46,616 bases of DNA from Candidatus Brocadia sapporoensis. Lineage in GTDB: Bacteria > Planctomycetota > Brocadiia > Brocadiales > Brocadiaceae. Of the stretch, positions 7,958 to 17,170 are shown piece after piece (position 1 is the stretch's first letter; each line of letters opens with the position of its first letter). The notes under the pieces are model-generated. The model did not search any database. It had not been told where the DNA came from and was given only the letters and a program-made list of their open reading frames with translations. The DNA lies in assembly GCF_001753675.2 (NCBI RefSeq), contig NZ_MJUW02000080.1, forward strand, positions 1 to 46,616. Direction: 5' to 3'. The position numbers were made by a program, and so were the translations under genes.

Positions 7958-9373
7958 TCACGAAAATATATTTCGTCTTGCCACACCAGTTTTTATAGCC
8001 GCATCCGCCACTGCCTTAGCCACATCCGTATGCACTTTTTCATTGAATACACTTGGTATAATGTAATCCTCGGAGAGATGCTCTTCCTCAATAGCATGTG
8101 CAATGGCATAGGCTGCGGCCATATTCATAGTGTCATTAATTGTCGTTGCCCCGCTATCCAATGCCCCACGGAAGAGACCGGGGAAACACAGCACATTATT
8201 GATCTGATTATGATAATCTGAGCGTCCGGTAGCAATTATCCTTGTAATGCCCTCGATTGACTCAGGTTCTATTTCCGGATCAGGATTTGCCATGGCAAAC
8301 ACGATAGAATCCTTTTGCATCGTTTTTACCATATCTTTTGTAATCGTATTGGGCCCGGAGACGCCAATAAAAACATCTTTTTCTCTTATTGCGTCAGAAA
8401 TTGTTCCTTGTTCATTTTTTGGATTTGTGATCCGTGCAAGTACTTCTTTCGCCGGATTCATATTAGCCTTTCTCCCTTTGTAAATGATGCCAGAAGTGTC
8501 ACAGACCACAATGTCCTTTATTCCAGCATGTATAAGCATATGCGCTATTGAAATTCCTGCAGCGCCGGCGCCACTGATGACGACGGAAATAGTTTCCATT
8601 GATTTTTTTACCACTTTTAAAGCGTTAATGAGACCAGCGAGACAGACAACGGCAGTGCCATGCTGATCGTCATGAAAGACGGGAATCGGTAAGATTTCCT
8701 TCAGCCGCCGCTCGATCTCAAAACACCGGGGGGCGGCGATGTCCTCGAGATTTATTCCACCAAACGTGGGAGAAATGTTTACCACGGTCTTAACGATTTC
8801 ATCAGTATCTTTGGTATTCAGCAAAATGGGAAATGCGTCGATATTGCCGAATGCCTTGAACAACATTGCTTTGCCTTCCATAACAGGCATTCCGGCTACG
8901 GGACCAATATCACCTAATCCCAGGATTGCCGTGCCGTCCGTAACAACGGCAACGGTATTCCTGGTTATCGTATATTCTCTTGCCAGTTCAGGATGTTCAT
9001 GAATTGCCATGCATACCTTGGCTACCCCTGGCGTATATACCCGCGAAAGGTCATCAAAGGTTGTGATGCTAATGCGGTTACTTATGTAAATCTTTCCCTT
9101 TTCGTGGAGTTCAAAGACCTTGTCTTTAACAGAAATAACCTCAACAAGGTTTTTTCCAAGAGTCAAAAGTGAATTCATGATTTCTTTGACTTGTTCGTCG
9201 GCGCTTACATAAACAGCCAGATCCCTGATTTTACAATCCTTGTCGACTTTAACAATTTGAATATTACCCATGCTTCCACCCGACGTACCGATGGCCGTAA
9301 GCACCTTGCCCAGGGTACCTGGTGAATTATTGAGCTTTAAACGAAACGTCACAAGATTTTCTACAATCCTCAT
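7958..9373 (-). CDS. NAD(P)-dependent malic enzyme with N-terminal ACT domain
   Basis: It catalyses oxidative decarboxylation of malate to pyruvate. The first ~80 residues form an ACT-like domain (LNNSPGTLGKVLTAIGTSGG), suggesting allosteric control by a small metabolite. The malic domain follows with YTPGVAKVC (catalytic Tyr), DGTAILGLGDIGPVAGMPVM, the metal-binding EDIAAPRCFEIE and FHDDQHGTAVV. The Rossmann motif GAGAAGISIA comes next. At 471 residues it has the size of ACT-containing bacterial malic enzymes. A strong AGGAGGTGA lies 8 nt before the ATG, fixing the start. It is transcribed divergently from the metallophosphoesterase gene; the 158-nt gap contains a perfect palindrome. Cofactor preference cannot be read from sequence. 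Confidence 0.92.
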   Translation of the reverse strand: MRIVENLVTFRLKLNNSPGTLGKVLTAIGTSGGSMGNIQIVKVDKDCKIRDLAVYVSADEQVKEIMNSLLTLGKNLVEVISVKDKVFELHEKGKIYISNRISITTFDDLSRVYTPGVAKVCMAIHEHPELAREYTITRNTVAVVTDGTAILGLGDIGPVAGMPVMEGKAMLFKAFGNIDAFPILLNTKDTDEIVKTVVNISPTFGGINLEDIAAPRCFEIERRLKEILPIPVFHDDQHGTAVVCLAGLINALKVVKKSMETISVVISGAGAAGISIAHMLIHAGIKDIVVCDTSGIIYKGRKANMNPAKEVLARITNPKNEQGTISDAIREKDVFIGVSGPNTITKDMVKTMQKDSIVFAMANPDPEIEPESIEGITRIIATGRSDYHNQINNVLCFPGLFRGALDSGATTINDTMNMAAAYAIAHAIEEEHLSEDYIIPSVFNEKVHTDVAKAVADAAIKTGVARRNIFS

Positions 9374-9456
9374 AAATATGTCACCTCCTAGTTATAGCCC
9401 GGGCATGCGTACGATTTCCTCAACGCGCCGAGTGGTTCAAGGGTATTAGATGGCAC

Positions 9457-9488
9457 TTGATTGCCCATATTATATCAGTATAATATGG
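9457..9488 (+). promoter_or_regulatory. promoter embedded in a perfect palindrome
   Basis: TTGATT (9457-9462) and TATAAT (9479-9484) are 16 nt apart, giving a start about 40 nt before the metallophosphoesterase ATG. The -10 box is inside a perfect inverted repeat, CCATATTATA-TCAG-TATAATATGG (9465-9488). The other arm supplies a TATAAT on the minus strand facing the malic enzyme gene. A dyad covering a promoter is a natural operator, but the symmetry could be incidental to AT-rich boxes. Confidence 0.5.
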
Positions 9489-9531
9489 AATTTTACTAAC
9501 TATTTATATTGAGTGGTGAACGGTACCGTAT

Positions 9532-10227
9532 ATGAAGATACTGGTTATTTCAGACATTCATGGTAATCTTGCGGCGTTAGAAGCAGTATCAGAACGTGCC
9601 GATATGATTTTTTGTCTTGGGGATATTGTGAATTACGGTCCCTATCCCGATCGCTGTATCGAAAGGATTAGAGGTTTAACCAATACCGTAGTTCGTGGGA
9701 ATCACGATAATGCCATTGGCAGAAACATGGATTGTGGATGCTCCGTAAAGTATCAGGAACTCAGTAATGCCGGGAAAGTATTTACGAAAACTGTTTTAAG
9801 TGCTGAGGAAAAAGACTATCTTGGGAATTTACCCATAACGTCACTTATAGAGAGAGAAGGAAAGAAATTTTTATTATCACACGGATCGCCAGGTGGAGAC
9901 ATTTATAAATATCTTAGGCCAGAGGTTTCCGATAAGCAATGGGAGTCTGAATTAAAGGATATTTCTGCCGATGTCGTCTTTCTCGGACACACTCACTTGC
10001 CCATGATGCGTGTGATTCATGGCGTTACCATTGTAAACCCGGGAAGTGTCGGGCAGCCGCGAGATGGCGTGCCTATGGCATCGTACGCAATATGGGAGGA
10101 CGGCCGTATCGAAATAAAACGGGTTCGTTATGATATCGAAGCAACAATAAAAGGATTGCATGAGACCGAAATTCCCCCTCATCTTATTTCCGTACTAGCA
10201 AAGATTTTAAGAGAAGGCGGAATATAA
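9532..10227 (+). CDS. calcineurin-like metallophosphoesterase (YfcE/MJ0936-type)
   Basis: A cytosolic phosphodiesterase or phosphatase of 231 residues with the full dinuclear-metal set: DIHG (D8, H10), GDIVNYGP, GNHD, SHGSP and GHTH, ending with the family signature NPGSVGQPRDG. Close families hydrolyse phosphodiesters or diadenosine polyphosphates; the substrate is undetermined. No strong Shine-Dalgarno is visible, but the ATG sits immediately before the first metal motif. It is apparently a single gene, separated from grpE by a strong promoter. Confidence 0.88.
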   Translation: MKILVISDIHGNLAALEAVSERADMIFCLGDIVNYGPYPDRCIERIRGLTNTVVRGNHDNAIGRNMDCGCSVKYQELSNAGKVFTKTVLSAEEKDYLGNLPITSLIEREGKKFLLSHGSPGGDIYKYLRPEVSDKQWESELKDISADVVFLGHTHLPMMRVIHGVTIVNPGSVGQPRDGVPMASYAIWEDGRIEIKRVRYDIEATIKGLHETEIPPHLISVLAKILREGGI

Positions 10228-10247
10228 CTGATTTTTTCAGCAATTCG

Positions 10248-10275
10248 TTGACAGAGATTTTAATTATTGTATAAT
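10248..10275 (+). promoter_or_regulatory. perfect sigma-70 consensus promoter of grpE-dnaK
   Basis: TTGACA (10248-10253), a 16-nt spacer and TATAAT (10270-10275) match the housekeeping consensus in all 12 positions. Transcription would start near 10282, leaving a leader of about 60 nt before grpE. No CIRCE inverted repeat and no sigma-32-type box is visible nearby, so this chaperone pair seems driven by the vegetative sigma factor. Confidence 0.75.
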
Positions 10276-10341
10276 AAATAAATTTGTAAAATAAGTTTAC
10301 GAAGGTTTCATTTCAAAAAGATTATTTAGGGTAAGATCGCT

Positions 10342-10953
10342 ATGTCAAATGGAACAGAAATGGGTGACAATCCATCTGAAAAAATGGAAGTTGTGCGGTC
10401 CTCCGAGGTGTTATTTACAGAACAACAATTGATAATTCAATCTTTAAAACAGGAGCTTGAAGTAAATAAAAAAAGAATCGCCGAACTTCAGGACTCGATA
10501 CGGCGCCTGACAGCAGATTTTGAAAACTATAAAAAATGGACTGCAAAAGAACGGCAAACAATCGAACGTACCGCTGCAGAATCACTCATTAAAAAACTTT
10601 TGGATATGTATGAAAGTTTAGGAAAGGCAGTTTCTACAAAAACGGATACAAAAGAAAATGATTTCATTGAAGGGATTAAAATGATTTACAAGGAATTTTC
10701 ACGTATCTTAAAATCAGAAGGTCTGGAACCAATACCTTCTGTGGGTTTACCTTTAGATGTTTATAAGCATGAGGTCGTGATGCAAAAGGTCAACGATGAG
10801 GTACCTGAAGATACTGTATTGGATGAGATCCAGAGAGGTTATCTATTAAATAACTTTGTGTTAAGAGCCGCAAAAGTGGTAGTGTCTCAGAAATCGGCGA
10901 TACCGGAAAATACACAGAATTCAGAGAAGTCAGAAGAGGATAAAGGAGGTTAA
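10342..10953 (+). CDS. grpE: GrpE nucleotide exchange factor
   Basis: GrpE releases ADP from DnaK. The 203 residues show a long N-terminal coiled coil (about 28-75, including QQLIIQSLKQELEVNKKRIA and LTADFENYKKW). The C-terminal beta domain carries the family pattern GLEPIPSVGLPLDVYKHEVV and VLDEIQRGYLLNNFVLRAAK. The dnaK start follows the grpE stop by 3 nt with a GGAGG overlapping the end, so the pair is an operon. dnaJ is not adjacent. Confidence 0.95.
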   Translation: MSNGTEMGDNPSEKMEVVRSSEVLFTEQQLIIQSLKQELEVNKKRIAELQDSIRRLTADFENYKKWTAKERQTIERTAAESLIKKLLDMYESLGKAVSTKTDTKENDFIEGIKMIYKEFSRILKSEGLEPIPSVGLPLDVYKHEVVMQKVNDEVPEDTVLDEIQRGYLLNNFVLRAAKVVVSQKSAIPENTQNSEKSEEDKGG

Positions 10954-10956
10954 GAA

Positions 10957-12813
10957 ATGGCAAAGATTATTGGCATAGACTTAGGAACAAGTAACTCCGC
11001 TGCATCCGTTTTGATCGGCGGCAAACCCACGATTATTCCTAGCGCAGAAGGCGCAACCATTGGGGGAAAGGCATTTCCTTCGTATGTCGCCTTCACCAAA
11101 GACGGTGAAAAATTGGTGGGTGAACCCGCGAGGAGGCAGGCTGTGAGCAATCCGGATGGTACTATTTATGCAATTAAGAGAAAGATGGGGACTGATTACA
11201 AAGTTACGATTCGTGGGAAAACCTTCACTCCACAGCAAATTTCAGCGTTTATCCTCCAAAAGATAAAGCAGGATGCTGAGGCATTTCTTGGGGAGCGGGT
11301 TGAAAAGGCAGTAATCACGGTTCCGGCGTATTTCAATGACAATCAAAGGCAAGCCACGAAAGATGCTGGGACTATTGCAGGATTGGATGTTGTCCGTATC
11401 ATAAATGAACCAACAGCTGCATCGTTGGCGTATGGGTTGGATAAGGTTGAAGAATCCCAAAAAATTCTGGTGTTCGATTTGGGAGGAGGTACCCTTGATT
11501 GTACTATTATGGATTTTGGTCAGGGAGTTTTTGAGGTGGTATCGACAAGTGGCGATACTCAATTGGGTGGCACGGATATGGATAACGCCATTGTTGATTA
11601 CCTGGTGTCTGAGTTCAAGAAGGAATATGGAATCGATCTCAAAAATGACAAAATGGCTATGCAAAGATTGCGCGAAGCGGGAGAAAAGGCCAAGATCGAA
11701 CTTTCTACAACTTTGACTACGGATATTAATCTCCCCTTTCTTACCGCGGATGCCTCGGGACCAAAACACTTTACCCATGCCATAACCAGGGCAAAATTAG
11801 AACAATTGGTATCACCGATTGTCGATCGTTGTGGTCATTCGATTGAACAGGCATTAAAGGATGCCAAATTAACGCCAAATGACATTCACAAAATCATTTT
11901 GGTGGGGGGACCAACCCGGATGCCTATTGTTCAGAAATTTGTGGAAGATTATGTTGGTAAAAAGATAGAACGGGGCGTTGATCCCATGGAGTGTGTAGCT
12001 ATGGGTGCTGCGATACAGGCTGGAGTTTTGTCAGGAGAAGTCAAGGACCTCGTTCTTCTTGATGTAACTCCTCTGTCACTTGGAATAGAAACCCTTGGTG
12101 GTGTGTTTACTCATTTGATTGAAAGGAATACCACGATCCCAACGAAAAAAAGTCAGGTATTTACAACGGCAGAGGATAATCAGACAAGTGTAGAAGTGCA
12201 TGTTCTTCAGGGCGAAAGGTCAATGGCCAGGGATAATGTAACCCTGGGAAGATTTCATTTATCCGGCATCCCACCTGCACCGAGAGGCGTTCCCCAGGTT
12301 GAGGTGTCATTCGATATCGACGCCAATGGTATCATTAATGTCCATGCAAAAGACCTCGGGACAGGAAATGAGCAAAAGATTACTATTACGGCGTCGACCA
12401 AATTAAATAAGGAAGAAATTGACCGTATGGTTAAGCAGTCTCAGGAATATGCAGACCAGGATAAACGGGCAAAAGAAAGGGCTGAAACGAAAAATAAGGC
12501 AGATAATCTGGCTTATAGCGCGGAAAAGACCCTCAAAGACGTAGCCAGCAAGGTCGAGGCATCTCAGAAGCAAAAGATTGAGTCTGCAATTAAGGATTTA
12601 AGGGAATCGATTAAAACGGAAGATGAAAAAGACATGCAGCAAAAGATGGATGCTTTAACCAGTGCCTTGCACGAAATCAGTGCAAAAGTATATGAGCAAT
12701 CCGCCAAGCAAGGAGAACAGCCTCCTCCACCTCCGTCTGGAGAAGAAGAGAAGAAGAAAAAAGGGAACAAAGATGATGAAATAATCGATGCAGATTATGA
12801 AGTGAAAGAATAG
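10957..12813 (+). CDS. dnaK: DnaK (Hsp70) chaperone
   Basis: ATP-dependent Hsp70 chaperone of the cytosol, 618 residues. The ATPase domain opens with [15 protein letters not shown] and contains [47 protein letters not shown] and [10 protein letters not shown]. The linker [17 protein letters not shown] leads to the substrate-binding domain and a lid. The protein ends in a Lys/Glu-rich tail with the conserved EIIDADYEV end. AGGAGG lies 8 nt before the [12 protein letters not shown] is usual for stress DnaK; the [13 protein letters not shown] and TSNSAA variants suggest one of several DnaK paralogues. Confidence 0.95.
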   Translation: MAKIIGIDLGTSNSAASVLIGGKPTIIPSAEGATIGGKAFPSYVAFTKDGEKLVGEPARRQAVSNPDGTIYAIKRKMGTDYKVTIRGKTFTPQQISAFILQKIKQDAEAFLGERVEKAVITVPAYFNDNQRQATKDAGTIAGLDVVRIINEPTAASLAYGLDKVEESQKILVFDLGGGTLDCTIMDFGQGVFEVVSTSGDTQLGGTDMDNAIVDYLVSEFKKEYGIDLKNDKMAMQRLREAGEKAKIELSTTLTTDINLPFLTADASGPKHFTHAITRAKLEQLVSPIVDRCGHSIEQALKDAKLTPNDIHKIILVGGPTRMPIVQKFVEDYVGKKIERGVDPMECVAMGAAIQAGVLSGEVKDLVLLDVTPLSLGIETLGGVFTHLIERNTTIPTKKSQVFTTAEDNQTSVEVHVLQGERSMARDNVTLGRFHLSGIPPAPRGVPQVEVSFDIDANGIINVHAKDLGTGNEQKITITASTKLNKEEIDRMVKQSQEYADQDKRAKERAETKNKADNLAYSAEKTLKDVASKVEASQKQKIESAIKDLRESIKTEDEKDMQQKMDALTSALHEISAKVYEQSAKQGEQPPPPPSGEEEKKKKGNKDDEIIDADYEVKE

Positions 12814-13015
12814 GTTTTAAATCGGTTGTACCTTCTTTGTGAATCGAACGTTTAAAAATGAATAGATAACTTCGTACTATCTTTTTAAAGTGTCAGCCGC
12901 CAAAGTTCAGAATTCAGAATAGAAATTCATATTGTGTATTGACGTGGTAATACCTTTTCTGAATGCTGAATTTTGGTTTCTGGCTCTTTTTTTGATTGTC
13001 TTACCTTCCCTCACT

Positions 13016-13987
13016 ATGATTTTCGCCTTGCATGTTAATCTTATTCAGATTGCGGTGGCTTTTCTCATAGACATCGTCATAGGCGATCCTCAATGGTCAT
13101 ATCACCCGGTTCGACTTATTGGAAGATTTATAGGGCAAACAGAATTAGCATTGCGAAGACTCTCTCTTCCGGAACGTATCAGTGGAATTTTGTTAACCAT
13201 GTTTGTTGTACTGTGGACGTATCTGACATTTTTTTGCGTAATGTCCATTGCAAAACAGGGCGGTTTTTTTTGTGAAATTGTAACCGGCGCTGTTTGTATT
13301 TATTTTGCAATTTCTATAAAGAGCCTTGCTGATGAAGCAAAGAAGGTTATGACGGCTCTCAAAGAAAATGATTTAATAAAAGCCAGGCAAACCTTGTCAC
13401 GGATTGTAGGCAGGGATACAGCACATCTTACCGAAGAACAAATAATAAGAGCATGTGTGGAAACCGTTGCAGAGGGTAGCGTCGACGGCGTTGTGTCACC
13501 ATTGTTTTATTCCTTCCTGGGAGGGCCTGCGGGAGCAATGACTTATAAAGCCGTAAATACCCTGGATTCTATGGTGGGATACAAGAACGAGAAATATATC
13601 CGCTTCGGCTGGGCATCCGCGCGTTTTGATGACGTAGTCAATTATATCCCGGCGAGAATGAGCGCCGTGTTGATTCCTCTCTCCTCATTTCTCTGCGGTT
13701 ATGGTTTTTTAAGATCTTTGCGGACCACTTTTCGTGACGGCCGTAAGCACGAAAGCCCTAATAGCGGTATTCCTGAGGCTGCGATGGCAGGGGCGTTGGG
13801 AGTCCAGCTAGGGGGGCCCAGCAGTTATCAGGGTGAGATCATAGAAAAACCCCTAATAGGGGATGCTCAGAATCAATTAACTCTGAAGTCGATTGATCAT
13901 GCTGTAAAAATCCTCCGAGTTATGTCTGTTTTATTTTTGTTCTGTGGAATTGGGGTTATTTTGTGCATAAAATATCTGGTATTTTAG
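13016..13987 (+). CDS. cbiB: CbiB/CobD adenosylcobinamide-phosphate synthase
   Basis: This integral membrane enzyme attaches aminopropanol (phosphate) to adenosylcobyric acid in cobalamin synthesis. Family landmarks are DIVIGDPQWSYHPVRLIGRF near the N terminus, RIVGRDTAHLTEEQIIRACV followed by ETVAEGSVDGVVSPLFY, YKAVNTLDSMVGYKNEKY and FDDVVNYIPAR. The C-terminal stretch is ESPNSGIPEAAMAGALGVQL. From the ATG at 13016 it has about 323 residues, normal for the family; an open frame from a TTG at 12932 would add 28 hydrophobic residues. No clear Shine-Dalgarno marks either. It overlaps cbiQ by 25 nt. No cobalamin-riboswitch B12 box was found upstream. Confidence 0.88.
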   Translation: MIFALHVNLIQIAVAFLIDIVIGDPQWSYHPVRLIGRFIGQTELALRRLSLPERISGILLTMFVVLWTYLTFFCVMSIAKQGGFFCEIVTGAVCIYFAISIKSLADEAKKVMTALKENDLIKARQTLSRIVGRDTAHLTEEQIIRACVETVAEGSVDGVVSPLFYSFLGGPAGAMTYKAVNTLDSMVGYKNEKYIRFGWASARFDDVVNYIPARMSAVLIPLSSFLCGYGFLRSLRTTFRDGRKHESPNSGIPEAAMAGALGVQLGGPSSYQGEIIEKPLIGDAQNQLTLKSIDHAVKILRVMSVLFLFCGIGVILCIKYLVF

Positions 13988-14760
13988 AAATCCTTGATCC
14001 ACGTTCAAAAATTATATCATTTCTTGCAATCATCAGTTGCATAATCCTGACCCCCATTACCCGTTTCAAAGATTTTGAACTCTATTTTCTGGTATTACTG
14101 GCAATAGTATTGCTCTCGCGGATTACACCAGGACAAATTGTTAAAAAAATGTCCATTTTGATTCCGTGTATATTTTTCATTGCGATGTTTGTGCCTTTTG
14201 TAAAGGAAGGATTTGTCTGCTGGTCAATGAAAATAGGTTATTGGAAATTAGAGATCACGAATAGGGGCGCTTTAGCATTTCTCAACATTGTTGTCAAGTC
14301 GAGCTTGTCATTTCTTTTACTCATAATTGCCTCATCAACGACAACTTTTTCAAATTTTATTAGGGGGTTAGAATTGTTTCGTCTGCCACGTTTTCTGATT
14401 TTGCTGGTGTCCTTTATTCATCGTTGTCTTTTTGTATCCTTATACAAGGCGGCGCAGCAGTTGCAGGTTAGTTATCGATGGTTTATTGGATCTCAGTACA
14501 GAATCCCGTCTCGAGTTCTTGGATTTGTGGCAGGAATGTTAAGTACCAGGACACATGAACGGCTTGAAAAAAGATATGAGTCTGCGGCCTATCGCAGGTT
14601 TCAAAAAGAAATACCCCACGTGATAGATTTTAAAATCTCATCTCTGGATATAGTATTTGTAACGTGTATAATTGCTTCTTTACTATGCATTGCTTCTGGC
14701 CTTGTTTACAAAATAGAATGTGTGCAAAGAAGGAATGCCCACATATGGTGTAGGTTTTAA
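13963..14760 (+). CDS. cbiQ: CbiQ-type ECF transporter T component
   Basis: This is the energy-coupling transmembrane subunit of an ECF importer, probably for cobalt given the cobalamin genes on both sides. It has 265 residues with five or six hydrophobic segments. It opens with ILEILDPRSKIISFLAII, the CbiQ N-terminal signature, and carries two Ala-Arg-type coupling motifs near ESAAYRRF (about residue 206). The start is GTG at 13963, inside the end of cbiB. The ATPase CbiO and the CbiM/N substrate subunits are missing nearby; only a fragment resembling CbiO follows. It may use an ATPase from elsewhere or be non-functional. Confidence 0.85.
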   Translation: MHKISGILEILDPRSKIISFLAIISCIILTPITRFKDFELYFLVLLAIVLLSRITPGQIVKKMSILIPCIFFIAMFVPFVKEGFVCWSMKIGYWKLEITNRGALAFLNIVVKSSLSFLLLIIASSTTTFSNFIRGLELFRLPRFLILLVSFIHRCLFVSLYKAAQQLQVSYRWFIGSQYRIPSRVLGFVAGMLSTRTHERLEKRYESAAYRRFQKEIPHVIDFKISSLDIVFVTCIIASLLCIASGLVYKIECVQRRNAHIWCRF

Positions 14761-14945
14761 TGATTTCAAACCAAAATTATCTGACTCCTGAACAAAACGA
14801 GAAAATAATCAGGCGAAGGAGAGGAATGATATTTCAGAATTCTGATGATCCGTTTTTCCCCCTATTATTCAGGGCGATCCATCCTTCAGCCAAGTCAGTT
14901 CTAGGCAGGGTAATTAGAGTCTTCGTTGAAAATGAGAGGGTATGA
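14760..14945 (+). pseudogene. cbiO: probable cbiO (ECF ATPase) remnant
   Basis: This 61-codon frame starts at the cbiQ stop (TAATG overlap). Its segment KIIRRRRGMIFQNSDDPFF resembles the Q-loop region of CbiO ATPases (KxRxxVGxVFQNPDDQLF). Walker A should lie upstream but that space is cbiQ, and the signature, Walker B and H-loop are absent downstream. Residues after PFF do not match CbiO. It sits exactly where cbiO follows cbiQ in cobalt-transport operons. The simplest reading is an internal-deletion relic; a small genuine gene is the alternative. Confidence 0.5.
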
Positions 14946-15724
14946 TCATGAAAACAGGTTCCGGTATCGTTGCTTGCAGTAAGAATATTGATTTCGTTAA
15001 CGACCTCTGTGCCGATGGAATATGTTGTTTTATGAGCATACCCAGAGATCAAACTCATCTGGGCATATCAAAGATATTTCTGAAACGAAGGAATGCGTCT
15101 TATGGTATCAAGTTGCTTTATACCGCCCTTCAGGCGAAGGATATTGTGTATAATCCGTGTAAATGTCTGGAATTTTATTTAAAAGAATTTAACACACCAG
15201 CAGGTCCCGCTATTAAGGTATTGTTACGATGCGGTATCTTTGGCAAGAAGTGCCGTCCGTATCCCTGTAAGGAGTTTCCCGACAAGGCAGATAGTTTTAT
15301 GCATGATGTTCCTGCTCCCTGCATTTATAATGAATACCTTGCACCAACAGACTACATTGCTTTGAAACATAAACAGATCTTTCATTTATATTTTGCAATA
15401 AGGGACGATCACAAACTACTTAAAAAAATCGCCCCCGGGTTTGCAACGGAAGAGATACGAAGGAAATTAAATCTTTGTGAAAATGTATTTAAAATTAGTG
15501 CTGCCTGGAATGAAAAACCCTCAGAATATTTTCTTTTGGAGGTGCCAAAGCTAGCATGTGTTTTGTACACTTCTAAAGTGCATCCAAGGATTGAAAGTAT
15601 AAAACAGGCATATAATCTTTGGCAGGGACATATTGAAAGTTGGCTGGAAAAACATTATGGCAGTAAATGGCAAAACCGATTGGAGCGTGCAATTGAGAAT
15701 GAAAGTGCCACATCAAGGAAATAA
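14942..15724 (+). CDS. YkgJ-like cysteine-cluster protein
   Basis: A cytosolic protein of 260 residues with clustered Cys: CADGICC (about 23-29), CKC (about 76-78) and CGIFGKKCRPYPCKEFP (about 99-115). The last segment, RPxxCxxFP preceded by Cys, is the end of the YkgJ/CxxCxxCC zinc- or iron-chelating domain; the first half is looser than usual. It lies between the cbiO relic and cbiA (36 nt before the chosen cbiA ATG), so it is co-transcribed with cobalamin genes. Whether it contributes to cobalt or another metal is unknown. The ATG at 14942 overlaps the preceding frame; a second ATG lies two codons later. Confidence 0.65.
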   Translation: MIMKTGSGIVACSKNIDFVNDLCADGICCFMSIPRDQTHLGISKIFLKRRNASYGIKLLYTALQAKDIVYNPCKCLEFYLKEFNTPAGPAIKVLLRCGIFGKKCRPYPCKEFPDKADSFMHDVPAPCIYNEYLAPTDYIALKHKQIFHLYFAIRDDHKLLKKIAPGFATEEIRRKLNLCENVFKISAAWNEKPSEYFLLEVPKLACVLYTSKVHPRIESIKQAYNLWQGHIESWLEKHYGSKWQNRLERAIENESATSRK

Positions 15725-15745
15725 GAGGAGCAATCGATTACCGTA

Positions 15746-17170
15746 TTGGATGTTAGTCCCATGAAACACGTTTCAGATTATTGTCCAAGAATAGTGATTG
15801 CTGGAACCCACAGTGGTGTTGGCAAAACAACAATTACTCTTGGCTTGATGTCCGTTTTAAAAGACAAAGGCAATCAGGTTCAGGGCTTTAAAGTTGGACC
15901 TGATTATATTGATCCTTCACATCATACAGCCATTACCGAAAGACCTTCCCGCAATCTAGATACATGGCTTATGGACCGGGATGTGTGTCTGGAATTATTT
16001 GAACACGCCTTTAGGGGAGCAAACATCGCAGTAATTGAAGGAGTGATGGGATTGTATGATGGCTGTCTGAATGGGACAGAACTTGGAAGTACAGCACATC
16101 TCGCCAAAATATTGAATGCCTCCGTTGTGCTGGTAATGGACGTAAAGGGATTATCGCGCAGTGCAGGTGCGATTGCTTTGGGATATAAAAACTTTGACAA
16201 AGAGGTAGAAATCACGGGGATAATCTTAAACAGAATCAGAACGGAAAGACATTACGCTTCTATAAAAAAATCTATCGAAGACCATACGGGAATCCCGGTA
16301 TTGGGGTACCTTCCCTTTCATGAAGAGATAATGCTGCCGGAGCGTCATCTGGGTTTGATACCATCGGTTGAGCAGGAGATTTCAAAATCTGCATACAAAA
16401 AAATCGGATATTTGTTGTCGGCTACCGTAGACATTGACAAATTAATCAGTATTGTGTTCTCCTCAAAGAATCTTCCAGCCTATGAGCGGACGGTATTTTG
16501 TCAGGTCAATGAACGGTTCCCCTGCCGGATTGCTATAGCTGTTGACGAGGCATTTAATTTTTATTATCAGGACAACCTTGATCTTCTTGAATTATTTGGG
16601 GCTAAGCTAATGTATTTTAGCCCGATATATGACAAACGTCTGCCTGACGACATCGATGGTCTGTATCTTGGAGGTGGTTTCCCGGAATTATATGCCTCCA
16701 GGCTCGCATCAAATATCGCCATGAAGGAATCGATTCGGAAGGCGCACCGTGATGGAGCAGTCATATACGGAGAATGCGGAGGAATGATGTATTTACTCGA
16801 GAAACTGATTGATTTTAAAAATAATATCCATGAGATGTGTGGAATATTAAAGGGTACTACAAGGATGGAAAATAAACGTCAGGGATTAGGTTATGTGACG
16901 ATAAGAGCAATTCACGATACTATACTATGCAATAAAGGTGACATATTTAAAGCACACGAATTTCACTGGTCATCTTTGCAGGTATCATCAAAAACACAAT
17001 ATGCATATGAGGTATCTAAATATGGTGATACTTTGCCGAAGCAAGATGGTCTAATCACTGACCGCGTACTTGGTTCTTACAGTCATATACATTTCTTGGC
17101 CTTTCCCCGATTGGCTCAACAATATTTGTCAACAATTACCTTGCACAAATCGCACTCTCGACCATCTTAA
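15746..17170 (+). CDS. cbiA: cobyrinate a,c-diamide synthase (CbiA/CobB)
   Basis: Glutamine- and ATP-dependent enzyme amidating the a- and c-carboxylates of the corrin ring. The 474 residues have an N-terminal P-loop domain with GTHSGVGKTT (20-29), KVGPDYIDPSHH and RNLDTWLMD, IEGVMGLYDG, then a class I glutamine amidotransferase domain. That domain has LYLGGGFPELYASRL, nucleophile C344 in GECGGMMYL, the FHWSSL segment and GSYSHIHFLAFP with the catalytic His. The start is TTG at 15746, 15 nt after AAGAGGAG; an ATG at 15761 is equally possible. The 3' end overlaps the convergent cheW gene by 35 nt. Confidence 0.93.
   Translation: MDVSPMKHVSDYCPRIVIAGTHSGVGKTTITLGLMSVLKDKGNQVQGFKVGPDYIDPSHHTAITERPSRNLDTWLMDRDVCLELFEHAFRGANIAVIEGVMGLYDGCLNGTELGSTAHLAKILNASVVLVMDVKGLSRSAGAIALGYKNFDKEVEITGIILNRIRTERHYASIKKSIEDHTGIPVLGYLPFHEEIMLPERHLGLIPSVEQEISKSAYKKIGYLLSATVDIDKLISIVFSSKNLPAYERTVFCQVNERFPCRIAIAVDEAFNFYYQDNLDLLELFGAKLMYFSPIYDKRLPDDIDGLYLGGGFPELYASRLASNIAMKESIRKAHRDGAVIYGECGGMMYLLEKLIDFKNNIHEMCGILKGTTRMENKRQGLGYVTIRAIHDTILCNKGDIFKAHEFHWSSLQVSSKTQYAYEVSKYGDTLPKQDGLITDRVLGSYSHIHFLAFPRLAQQYLSTITLHKSHSRPS

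Noticed and set aside
10276-10341. CIRCE heat-shock operator ahead of grpE
   Set aside because: The TTAGCACTC-N9-GAGTGCTAA pattern is absent.
12814-13015. Possible cobalamin riboswitch ahead of cbiB
   Set aside because: No GCCACTG-type B12 box or characteristic long fold could be seen in the 200 nt.
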